Shown here piece after piece: positions 39,387 to 51,212 of a DNA stretch of 64,000 nt. How positions within the stretch are numbered: the stretch's first letter is position 1; every line of letters begins with the position of its first letter. A program made the translations under genes and the position numbers. Location of the stretch: the NCBI RefSeq assembly GCF_014898815.1, contig NW_026515541.1:2108001-2172000 (forward strand), written 5' to 3'. This DNA is from Panonychus citri (Eukaryota; Arthropoda; Arachnida; Trombidiformes; Tetranychidae). Below the pieces are notes generated by a model that worked only from the letters and a program-made list of their open reading frames with translations, made no database searches and had not been told where the DNA came from.

Positions 39387-40456
39387 TGAAATTGAATATT
39401 CAAATTTAGGCTTAATTTGATCTTATTATCTTATCTGGACTAATGATAATTCAAGGTAAATGATGACACCAAATATGAATTGTTATGGTTTAAAATGAAC
39501 AATTTAGACTTGATCTGGACGTAAAAGATTAGTGATCAAGTAGCGAGTCAAGCAAACCAATGGATACAATTAGATTAACTAACATTGACTTCCTGATTCA
39601 AGTGACTGTTTATAAAAAATTCACAGCCACGTCTCTGAATCATCATAATCGTGGTTATTATTACGATTACCGGATTATAATTGTGCAGAAAATATTTAAA
39701 CTCAAATAGTGATAATAAAATATTAATATCATTCAAGGGGGAGATGGGAAAAAATGCTGATTCTTGGTGATATATGAATTCAGTTTGGCTCAATATCAAC
39801 TGGATTAACTGTCAATTTCATCTTTGGGTGAGTTGAAAGCACAGAAAAATTCAGGAGAAAAAGGTGAATACAAATATTACATGATGATGATCAGTACGAG
39901 AAAAGTGAAATTAATCGAGAAAAAGAAATGAAAAAGTAAAACAATCAAAAAGTAAATTGAAACTTGGAATAAGTGAAAAATAAGTTCAGTGGATAAAAGA
40001 TCCATGAACAGAGGAGATTGCATGAGAAAAGAAATCAAAGAAAATCAATGATTAACTAACTAATACATGAATAACTATTTACATAATAAATTACTGTTTC
40101 TTTTACTCTCTATCATCATCATGGTAGCGGTTCCGGTCTTGTTTCGAGGTTTCTTTTTCTCATCTCAGTGGAAGATTTAGTTAATTGCTGTTTCTCCTTC
40201 ATCATCTTTACATCATCTTTACATCATCATCATCATCATCATCTTCTTCTTCATCGTCCTCTCCTTGCATCTTATTTTCAGTTGATGATTACGATTCACA
40301 CACAGGATATACATGGTGTGTAGATGATTTTTTTAGACATGAAAGCAACAGTTAAAAAAAGTTTACAAACCAACATGAAGATGTAAAATTTTTACACAAG
40401 AAAATGTCAAGTCTTCCGTGACTAAGAACAGGACAATTTTATCATCATTTTCATCA
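39387..40456. repeat. Segmental duplication, copy A (contracted)
   Basis: 39492-40456 is a direct, nearly identical copy of 47236-48206; I see only scattered substitutions and small indels, for example an extra TTCTTC unit in copy B. Two further short blocks match upstream of copy B in the same order: 39387-39425 equals 45322-45360, and 39441-39490 matches 45527-45575. Copy A is therefore collinear with 45.3-48.2 kb but lacks about 166 bp and about 1660 bp. I found no protein-coding gene in it; a 74-codon minus frame is shared by both copies. Confidence 0.9.
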
Positions 40457-41043
40457 AGTAAGGTAAGACGATACAAGCGTTTTTCGGCTCAAAATCATGA
40501 CTGTTTATTGAAATGGCCTCAATTGTTCAATTATGTTTATCTGAATTAGGTTTGGTTAGGTCTTCATTATAAGGGTGAAGATCTACAGAGGAAGGCCTGA
40601 AGTACCTTAGACAATAAAACGCGCTTCAATTTGCCAAAAAAAATTCAGCTCGATTTCAGTAGTTGAAATCTGCTTGCTTGAGAGCTGGAGCAAGTAGAGT
40701 GGTCATTTTCGAGCTGTTTTCAAGTCTTTTTTGCTGAAAGCTTTGGTCAGGATATAACTAATTAAGAAAATGCTAATTTCCACATTATGAATGATTTTAT
40801 CATGTTGATTAACGTCAGAAGTGACTACCGGAATGAAAAGTGAAACAAGAGGCTGAATCAAAGAGATAAAAATTGAATAAAAAGAATGAGAATGAGATTT
40901 GTCAGAACAACTTTATCCATCATCAATTCAACATTAACTCATTCCAGAGGTACAAATACACAATTCTCAGCATAGTGAATTAATTATTCATTTATTTTCT
41001 AATACAAGTTTCAACGTCGTAACATCAACAGTTTCAGTTCATC
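40457..41043. other. Intergenic stretch of different texture beside the duplication
   Basis: From 40457 to about 40760 the sequence is less AT-rich and less repetitive than its surroundings (for example GAGCTGGAGCAAGTAGAGTG near 40683). I found no open frame, splice-site pair or terminal repeats to identify it. It could be a remnant of a mobile element or an old exon. Confidence 0.3.
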
Positions 41044-41217
41044 ATGGCTACACTTACGACAGTCGTCAAGAAATTACGTGTCGAAAAGGTTGTACCTTAC
41101 AAGCCTGAACCAACCAAAACAAAAACATCAAGTTTATTGTTGGTGTTTTCCAATAAACGAATAATACGGAATAATGAATCAGCTCAACTCTTAAAATTCA
41201 TAATTCAATCAGAATAA
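41044..41217 (+). CDS. Possible 57-residue small protein or first exon, unknown
   Basis: An ATG in good context (ATCATGGCT) opens a 57-codon frame beginning MATLTTVVKKLRVEKVVPYK. Its first 30 residues have less biased composition than the low-complexity frames around it. It could be a short protein, or the 5' exon of an unplaced gene. I recognise no family. Confidence 0.25.
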   Translation: MATLTTVVKKLRVEKVVPYKPEPTKTKTSSLLLVFSNKRIIRNNESAQLLKFIIQSE

Positions 41218-42070
41218 CAGCTAAAATCCAACTATTATATCAATACCATAATTGTTAATCAAAATGAGTTGACTCAATTATTATCTTTCCAGTGCGAAAG
41301 AATGAAAGAGAAAAGAGAAGAGAGAGAGCAAGAGAGAGATAATCTTCCAATTGTTTGAATGGATTTAATTGTTCATTTTTATTTGTGTGAGTTTAGAGTA
41401 CTCACAATTAACACAGTGAAAAGTGAATAATGAATTCAACATGAGCCAACACGTTAATAGCCAGTGAAGTTTCAATTTTCTCTAATAATATTAGCAAGTT
41501 AACAAGACAATCAACAAAAACCATCTACAGATCCATTTTAACAATTGAATCTATTCTGGATATCAACAGCATATTTATCATCATAGCAAATTAATTACCA
41601 TCGATATTATCATCAACATAGTGCAACTTATTCACCAACAAGCAAATTAAACTAAATAAACTTTTCAAAATGAATCTAAGGAAATATTTAACTTACTAAG
41701 ATTCTGAAGTGAATGTAAATTGTGAATCTACAACAGAATCAGTTGTAAATTGTGTCTTGAAAACCATCAAAATTAATACGAGCCATTTATTTACAGGGAT
41801 AAGGGAGGAAACTCATAGTTAATTAAATTGTTACAAATCACAATTGAATCTAATCTTTCTCTCTTTATTGGTTGTTCAATTGTTATTGTTACTTTATCAC
41901 TTTGTCAATCTCTCATCAATCACCATAATCAGTTAGTTGGATAACCAAACTTAAACGAAACAGTGAATATCAGTTTTATTAAAAAGACAACAATCAACAA
42001 TATAAAAAAAAGGTGATATTGATTAGCATCTGATTTATAACTCGATGCTTAATTGTTTACCGTTCTACTC

Positions 42071-43760
42071 ATGAAAGGAACCAACAATTTACCTTTAATA
42101 ATCTTAAGCTTGGTTTGGCTTCCAAGTCAATGTAAAGATCAAGTTGAAAGTAAGTTAATCCATTTGTTATTATTAATCAATATAAAAGTTAATCTCATTA
42201 TTATGGTAACAACATCATCGACATTGCTAATTATTAATATTACACCTTTGGTGATGATGATGTGATGAAAATGACAATGAATGTAAATCATATCATTGGT
42301 TTTAATCCTCTCATGATTATTGGCTCATCATGAATGCTGATTAATTGGTTAATTATTTCTCATGATTGTTTCCCCTCTTTCCCTTTAATTGTTATTTAGG
42401 ATTTAATTTCAAACGTGATATCACCGCTGATTATAATGTTGCCTGTTCATCAAAGAGACCTTTCATATTCACAGAAGAATACCTGACTGGTAGGATAATC
42501 TCACCTGGATACAATGTCTTAGCTTATTACAATCAGAATGTCATCTGCCGATGGTTAATCATTGCCCCTTCCGATAAGTTGATTGAGTTTTTCATAGAAC
42601 GAGATGCTTTCGGTTTGGATATGGAAGGTGTCGCAAGTTTGACCTTCTACGATGGTGATGAGGTTTTATCAACGAAAACCCGTCGATTCAATATAAGTCA
42701 ACGTGTTTATTCAAAGTCAAATGTAGTTCGAGTTTTGTTCAACGGTATGAATGCACCAAAAGCGAAAGGTTTCGAATTCTATTTTCAACATGTAGATAAA
42801 CCTATTGAATGTTCATCGCCCGATGATCTAAATTGTCGTAATCGTTTCCAGTGTTACTCGAAAGAGAAAACTTGTAATAAGGAAACTTCTTGTTCCGATG
42901 GGACTGATGAGGAAAATTGTCCCAATGAAAAGGATAATTTATCATTTGCTGATTCCTGTGGAATACCGGTAATTAAACCTTCCATTTTGGGTGCTCATAT
43001 TTTCGGTGGGGAAAAAGTGGTACCCGGAAGTTGGCCTTGGTTAGCATCGTTAAGATTTAGATCTTCATCGCCGATTAACCATGTTTGTGGTGCAGCGATA
43101 ATTAATCGTTCATGGGTGGTTACAGCAGCTCATTGTATTCTAAATGTTCCAAACGATAGATTCGAGGTTCACTTTGGTCGTTTCAACTCAATCATACCAA
43201 CATCAGGGAAAGAGGTTTACCGTTACATCGAGAAATCAATTCTACATCCATCGTTTGTTTTCAGAATTACCGATGAATCTGAAGTAATAAATTCAACTTA
43301 CGACATCGCTCTCATTAAATTAAATGCACCTCTGCCCGTTGATAATGATTACATTCGTCCCATTTGTCTGCCCGATGTCGATATACCGATCAGAGAAAAT
43401 TCCGCCGCCTGTGTCATCGGATGGGGAAACCCAGTGAAAGTGGACACTGAAGATCTTTTCCTAAAACAAGCCGAAGTTCCCATAATCTCACTTGATCGAT
43501 GTCGAAAACAGCATCCACAAGACGCTAACAAAATTCGAGACCATGTAATTTGTGCCGGTAGATTAGAAGGTGGAATCGATTCGTGTGACGGTGATTCGGG
43601 TGGACCTTTAATGATCTTGGACAGTAAATCGGGTAAATGGAAAATCATTGGAATTGTGGCCTCTGGAGTTACGACCTGTGGTGAACAAGGTAAACCCGGT
43701 GTGTACACCTCGATACCTTATTATCGTGATTGGATAATCCAAACAATTAAGGATAATTGA
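42071..43760 (+). CDS. Secreted CUB-LDLa-trypsin-like serine protease
   Basis: Two exons (42071-42149, 42400-43760) encode 479 residues. The signal peptide is MKGTNNLPLIILSLVWLPSQ. A CUB domain follows (about residues 35-160, with the typical VLAYYNQNVICRWLI and FEFYF pattern), then one LDL-receptor class A module (RNRFQCYSKEKTCNKET and CSDGTDEENC, with calcium-cage acidic residues). Last comes an S1 protease domain from IFGGEKVVPGSWPWLASL. The catalytic triad is intact: His in VVTAAHC, Asp in YDIALIKL, Ser in GDSGGPL. Asp six residues before the Ser (DSCDGDSGG) predicts cleavage after Arg/Lys. The activation junction reads LGAH-IFGG, with His and not Arg/Lys at P1. Such mosaic proteases act in arthropod coagulation, immunity or development; the precise role is unknown. 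AATAAA lies at 43897-43902. Confidence 0.93.
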
Positions 43761-43896
43761 AGAGACAAAAAGAACAATTAAAAAAAAACCTTTAACCACA
43801 AAAATCAATTGAAAAAAAAACAATCAGTGTACAAAAGTGTGACTCAGATTAATCACGATCAACATGATTAATCGAGTGGTGTAATCTAATCATTTC

Positions 43897-43902
43897 AATA
43901 AA
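43897..43902 (+). terminator. Poly(A) signal of the CUB-LDLa protease
   Basis: AATAAA 137 bp after the stop codon. Confidence 0.6.
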
Positions 43903-46237
43903 ATCTAATTAACAGAAACAAAAACCGTGATAAGTAAATTTTTTGCTCTCTACCTTTTCACTTATTGCTAAATTAATTGATTGTGTGTTTAATAATAGGT
44001 AAATCCTCGTGATCATTACAATTGGATTAATTATTGCTATCAGGATGTTAATGATTATCTTTTTTTTTAATTGTCTGACTTTTTTTTCTCAATGGTTATT
44101 AGATTAAATAGAGAGTCAACCACATGACACAATTGTTAAAACAATTTAACACAATTGGGATCAGTAAATAAAAAAAAACCATGACAATTGATTTAAATTG
44201 GAACAAAATTAAACAGAAAACAACTTAACAATAATTAAGTTGCTAATTAATCAGAGAAAGTAATCAGTTGATTTCCTATTGTTATTGGTTGATGATAATG
44301 AATGAAATGTTCATTTTGATGCTAAATTGTGATTAACAATTTACTTAATCATCATAATGGTGAAACAATTGTGATTACTAATTGATTATTAATTATAATC
44401 AAATAAGATAGAATCATAAATCGTAAAGAAAATAATAAGACGATGAGAAAAAAGGATGAAAAGTGATAACGAAAAAAAAATGGCTCCTAATTAATGATTA
44501 CAATTTGTGATAATTAAGAATTAAAATAACAGAGGAAGTTAGAGAGAGAGAGAGAGATGATGATGATGATGATTGATGAAGAAGATGAAGAAGATGAAAG
44601 ATAAAAGGGAATAGGGAGGCAATAAGGTTGAGTCATTTTCGAAATAATTTTCCATCAATTTGATCAATTTGTATTTCGTTTCAAGTGAAAATTCACAATT
44701 TTAGAAAAAATTTTCTCGTTAATTGTCTTAATTACTTTAATCAACTTAATCATCTTCATCGTTTTCAGCCTTGTGTTTAAATTTTATCATCATAATTTGA
44801 TAATATCTTTAAATTCATATCATATCACTTTTATCACTGATTAATCAAGATCATAATTTTATATTCAGTTCTTGTAATAGTTGCCTAATGAACGGTTTGT
44901 GTTTAATTATTGAGTAAATGATTTAACTATTTGATAATTAATTAAAATCAATGGAAAAATGATGAAGATGATAAAGATGATGATAAGAAAAGTAAAAGAT
45001 GAGGAAGAGAAAAAAAAACCTAAAAATAGATGAAAACGTTTGGTTGTATTTTGATACTTGAATGGATTCACTTTTCATGGGGCAGTTTCAATATTAATTA
45101 GAAATGACAATTAATTGATTGGGGGGACTTAGAGATGTTATTCAGTCTAATTGAATTGAATTATCCAATTAGAGTTACAATTATTTAAATCACATTAGCT
45201 GTGTTACCACTGCGGTCACTCACGGTCAAGCTCAAATAATGTTAATTGTTATATATTGTAATTATATCTATGTAATATAATTTATATATTTTTTAAGATA
45301 ATATAATTTTTATATAATTTCTGAAATTGAATATTCAAATTTAGGCTTAATTTGATCTTAATTAGTGAATTACTCTGAATTTCAGGTAAAATTGGATTAG
45401 AGAAACAGCCAAGAATCTAAAAGTTAATCAATGATTAAAAGCTTTTTTAAAATAATCGATATTAATATTATCTTTGGTCAATAATAATAGTAATTGGGAG
45501 GAAAAATTTTTCATATTCTATGTGATTAATGATAATTCAAGGTAAATGATGATACCAAAAATGAATTGTTATGGTATTAAAATAGGTCGAGGTGTAGAAG
45601 TGGTTTGATTACAAGGAGAGGAAATTAATCAATTCTTGGCTGGTTAATTGTTTCAAATTTCTGATTTCAGAGTAATTCATGAATGGTGAATGTGACTATC
45701 ATTAAGAAAAAATGAATGAAATATTATCTTTTTCTTTCGCTTTCGCCAAAAACGGAAACGGAAAAGATTCCCTAAAGTTTTTGTATAAAGAAATTGAAGA
45801 ATGAGAGAGAAAGAGAGAGAGAAATGGAGAGGGAGAGGGAGAATGGAAATAATCTCTAAATGCAATTGGAGTTTCGCAATTCAAAAGAAAAGAAATGATG
45901 AAAGAAAGACAAAAGAATCAGACACATAAGATGACAAGAAATGATGAAGATGGAATAGGGATGATAATCAAAAAGATAAGAGCGATGGCGATAATGAAGA
46001 TGGATGAAAACAGGGAGATGAATCATCCATGGGCTACGATGGCTTTGTTTCGTTAAGATGATGAAGATGAAGGTGCAGACAGAGTGTAGATCTTATATTA
46101 GAACTGAAGAGATGGAGAGGAAGTGGAAGAGGCAGTCGACAGGAAGAAACAGCAAAGAGAAAAAGATGAAATCCTTTAGAGTCACAATTCATCATTTAAA
46201 TTGTCCTAAAATCCAATGGTCTAGATTTTAAATCATC
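43903..46237. other. Intergenic and Unc-115 3' flank
   Basis: No supported gene. Contains GA and GAT runs near 44540-44600 and the two short blocks (45322-45360, 45527-45575) that match copy A of the duplication. Confidence 0.55.
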
Positions 46238-49200
46238 TCAATAAAGTTTCACTCGTTTTTTAAGGTCATTCCGTTTCCATTCAGGTAATCGATAAAACTC
46301 AAGCCTTGACATATGAAATAGAGTTGTGAACTCTTCGTTTGAGAGATGTCTCTGTAAGAAAAGGATATAAAGAAAAAGAAACCATGAAATTAGTTAATTG
46401 CATGAAGAGAGAAATTAAAATTAAAGTAAAACTTCATCATCATACTTTTAATTATCATCACCTTAGATCATGAATCATCAATGAATTCCAGGTAATATCA
46501 ACCGTTACTTTTATAACTTAATCATGATTAGTAAATACTCAACAAAAACATGGAAGCTAATCAAGGTTAAATTGTTTAAAATTAACCATGAAATTAATCT
46601 GAACCATGAAACCTTTTTACTTTCACCCTTTTAACATTTGCTGATTAACTAATTGCAAATAACAATTAGCGAAACATTTAATTACTGTTTAAACAATATT
46701 AAAGTACATGTTATTTATGATTAAGATAATTGGTTCTCACCTGCCGATGATTAAGTTAAAAAGCTGCTTGATTTAATCATTGGGAAAAAAGGTAGACAAT
46801 TAAATTATAATCGTGATGTTTACAATCAAAAGTCCACTTTCTCATTTTAAATTGCTGTTACTAATCACATTCAATTCTTGTTAATCATTAAATATCACTC
46901 GACGAAAAGATCATCATGTTAATTAATGAAACGTTGTAGTAGCAAATATTCAATTGAAATTCAATCTAATTTGTTACACAATTATGATCAACAATTAAAC
47001 TCATTAATGAGACTGATTAAATCAAGAATCTGATAGTTAACAATTTCTCTATGAAAAATAAGTTAGTTAACAATCAAGTAGTAAAACTGTGATTAAATAT
47101 TTGATTGATTGTAAAAAGATATTAATTTGAAACTATGTGTGAAACAATATAATTTAATTGCTACAATAAAGTAATAACAATCAACCTAAAGGGTAGTGAT
47201 AAGAGGACAGCAAGCCAAGTATTAATTAGTGATAGAAAAATGAACAATTTAGACTTAATTGCGTAAAAGATTAGAGATCAAGTAGCGAGTCAAGCAAACC
47301 AATGGTTACAATTAGATTAACTAACATTGACTTCCTGATTCAAGTGACTGTGTATAAAGTATTCACAGCCACGTCTCTGAATCATCATAATCGTGGTTAT
47401 TATTACGATTACCGGATTATAATTGTGCAGAAAATATTTAAACTCAAATAGTGATAATAAAATATTAATATCATTCAAGGGGGAGATGGGAAAAAATGCT
47501 GATTCTTGGTGATATATGAATTCAGTTTGGCTCAATATCAACTGGATTAACTGTCAATTTCATCTTTGGGTGAGTTGAAAGCACAGAAAAATTCAGGGAA
47601 AAAAGGTGAATACAAATGTATTACATGATGATGATCAGTACGAGAAAAGTGAAATTAATCGAGAAAAAGAAATGAAAAAGTAAAACAATCAAAAAGTAAA
47701 TTGAAACTTGGAATAAGTAAAAAATAAGTTCAGTGGATAAAAGATCCATGAACAGAGGAGATTGCATGAGAAAAGAAATCGAAGAAAATCAATGATTAAC
47801 TAACTAATACATGAATAACTATTTACATAATAAATTACTGTTTCTTTTACTCTCTATCATCATCATGGTAGCGGTTCCGGTCTTGTTTCGAGGTTTCTTT
47901 TTCTCATCTCAGTGGAAGATTTAGTTAATTGCTGTTTCTCCTTCATCATCTTTACATCATCTTTACATCATCATCATCATCATCATCTTCTTCTTCTTCT
48001 TCATCGTCCTCTCCTTGCATCTTATTTTCAGTTGATGATTACGATTCACACACAGGATATACATGGTGTGTAGATGATTTTTTTAGACATGAAAGCAACA
48101 GTTAAAAAAAGTTTACAAACCAACATGAAGATGTAAAATTTTTACACAAGAAAATGTCAAGTCTTCCGTGACTAAGAACAGGACAATTTTATCATCATTT
48201 TCATCATGTAATAATCATCCCTATCATCATCTTCATAATCATTATAAATACTATTAAATAGCTGAAAATAAACAGTAATTGTCATTGTATTCAAACTCTC
48301 ATAAAGTATCATACTATTTCAAAAGGTAAACATGGTGATGAGTTTTGCTAGAGAAACAAAATAATCAACATAATCTGTATTCTGTTATCAAGGTTTCACT
48401 GTTTTCGTGAGCAGTTAATATAATAGGAAGTATTATCATGAATAATTTTAAGATATTTCATGAGTAATCAGAATTGAGAAAGTAGTTTAATCAGAAAAGG
48501 ACATTGAATGGCAATTACCATCTAATTAATACAACACAAAACTAATCCATCTCAGTTTAAAATGGATCATAATTTTGATTATCATTGAAAATGGATACAA
48601 AAGTTTAACTTGATTCATATCGTTAATGGGAAAAATTTACAAAATTGACAACAATTGAGTAAAACAAATGAATCGAGAGTTACAATTAAAGATAAACTTG
48701 AACATGTTAATACAACATCAACAGGATTAATGTATTAATCACAATTATCTAAATTATAAGAATTAATTTATTATAACGAATCACATTAATCTCATTAATA
48801 ACTTTCAGTTACACCCAAAGCTTTTCTAATTTATCATGAATACAAAATAATTTATATAATGAACATGAATAGATTGGATATAGATGAAAATTGTTGAGAG
48901 AAATTCAAATCTGAATAGTAATGTAAACTATTAATCCGATTTTTTTGAATTAAACGATTGCCAAGAATTTCACTGATTAATATGAGTTGTGAGAAACATG
49001 ATAATCTGTCAACAAGAAGATCATGAGTTTCATGATGTTACAATGGGTGGTCGAGATAATCTTTCCGGCTTTGAATAAGGAAATGGTAGAAAACTATAAC
49101 CAATTTCATGTTTATTCATGATAATTCATGTAACTAATTCAATTAACTTAAAACAATGATCATGAATCGGGGAAAAAAAGTTATCTGATCAGTTACATGA

Positions 49201-51168
49201 GGCCGTGAAAGTGAAACTAAATTCAAGTGACAAGATAAACCACAATGTATTGATTAGATGAGTAGAAACTGTCACTTTGTGCTCAGTAGTTTATGAGTAA
49301 TTGATTCATGACATTGAGAATTTGTGTCTCTTGAAACATGCTAAATGGAAAGTCAATGGACTTGAAAACTAGGAATAATCAAATAGAAAAGATTATCTTT
49401 ATCAACTGAATCAAAAGGAACGATTCAGTTTTTAAAGATTCCTGATAATGATAATCTTTCATGGTGAGTTTACAATAATGATAAAATGTTTCAATTTTGA
49501 AAGATGCTATTGAATGGAAAATGAACTTTCCATGAAAATAGTTGATGACAGAGATAAAAAAAAGTAGACAAATGATGAAAAATAATCTATTTCTGATTGC
49601 CTTTGTCTTAGAATCTATTTATCACCAATAACAAAGAAACAATCAGAATAAAAATGATCAGAACTTTCAAATTACACCACAATTACAACATCAATTGTAT
49701 TCTCAAATGATGAATCAACTAACAAACAATGAGAAACGATAATAATGAAAGAGAAAGTATTAATTGTAAACGATTGAAAGATATTCAATTGAATATAAAT
49801 CATGATGTCTCTCTCTCTCTCTCTCTCTCTCTACATGGAGGTTTCTGTTTTTCACCTGATTATATTGTAATTACCTGTTGCTGTTATTAATCAATGACAT
49901 CGTTACAATTAGATTGATGATTATTTATACTTTTTTTTCACTCAAAACTGATACGATCCTTTAAAAATATATGTTTATCGATATTGATGAGATGCAACTT
50001 TTTCCTCTATAAATATTAAATTTAATAATTAGGTTAACAAAACAGTTACCAACCTCAAGATGACATCGATCTACATCAGGAGGTAATCGATAGTTGGTTG
50101 TGATGAGTAAATGGTATGGATAAAGTTTTGGTGGTTCATTTGAATGAAGGTGAAAATTAACATTAGGCATTGATCGTCTTAAATGTGGACTATAAGATGC
50201 ATATCGGTAGCCACTGATTCCATCTGAAAAGGGAGTTGTCCGGAAAGTGCCACTCATTGAATGATTCTGAATAAAGAAAAAAGAGTAAAATGAGAGAGAA
50301 AGAATCAAATTGTTACAATAAACAATTAATTGTAATACATGTGATGATGAACACTTTTCATTTTGTTGATTATTTTTTTTTGTCATCATGATGACAATCA
50401 AGTAGAAAAGAAAAAGAGAGAAAAGTTTATTTACCATGAAGTGTCTACTCCGATCGTGTTGCTCTGATTGGGTTGAAACTTTGTTCAAGGTAAATTGAAT
50501 AATGATGATGATGAAAAGAAAAAAAAAAAATAGAGAGATAAATGAAAGAGAGAGTGTGAGAGAAAATAATATTTATATAAAAAAAAGGATTTAGGTTATT
50601 GATGAGAAGATAATTAGTTTCTGTTTAAAAGGTAATAATCGATACGTACTATCAGACTTTGCGCAATTAAAGTCGATACTTTGGGTTTTCTCTAGTTTAC
50701 TGAAAGGTGATTCCGAGCCCTGGTTTGGGTTTAGGTGGTCAATCAGGTTTTCGTGATAATAAAAGGTGAGAAGGTGAGACAGTTTAAAAGAAATAAGAAA
50801 TATTATATTAATATATTAGATTATTTGTTAAAGGTTAACATTTGCATTTGAATAGAAGATAATAGAATGTAAGAAAGAGATAATATTAATATAATATTTA
50901 CATTGAGCGTTCCGTCTCGGTAGGAGAGGCCACTTTTAAGCCCATAACCGGGCTTGGGTACATTTCTGAGAGAAGAGACAACTGTGTGTCAATTAAGATA
51001 ATTAATGTTTAGGGCTCAGGTAAACATTCCACTTAATACCATTGTAATTCAACGGCGGTGGAGCATAATATTGAAGCTTTCCTCCAGAACTTCTGTAAAG
51101 CGATCCTCTGTCAAATTCATCTTCTTCCCATGGTTTTGGTCTATCAATATCCCGAGAGGGTGCTAAGA

Positions 51169-51212
<44 letters not shown>

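Noticed and set aside
39575..39799. 74-codon minus frame shared with 47317-47541
   Set aside because: Conserved between copies only because the whole kilobase is duplicated; no recognisable protein.
43349..43708. 119-codon minus frame opposite the protease domain
   Set aside because: Antisense shadow; the plus frame has the catalytic triad.
45677..45865. FRFWRKRKKK-like frame considered as the missing Unc-115 headpiece end
   Set aside because: Lacks the headpiece RHL and LPxW motifs; the correct exon was found at 46238-46351.
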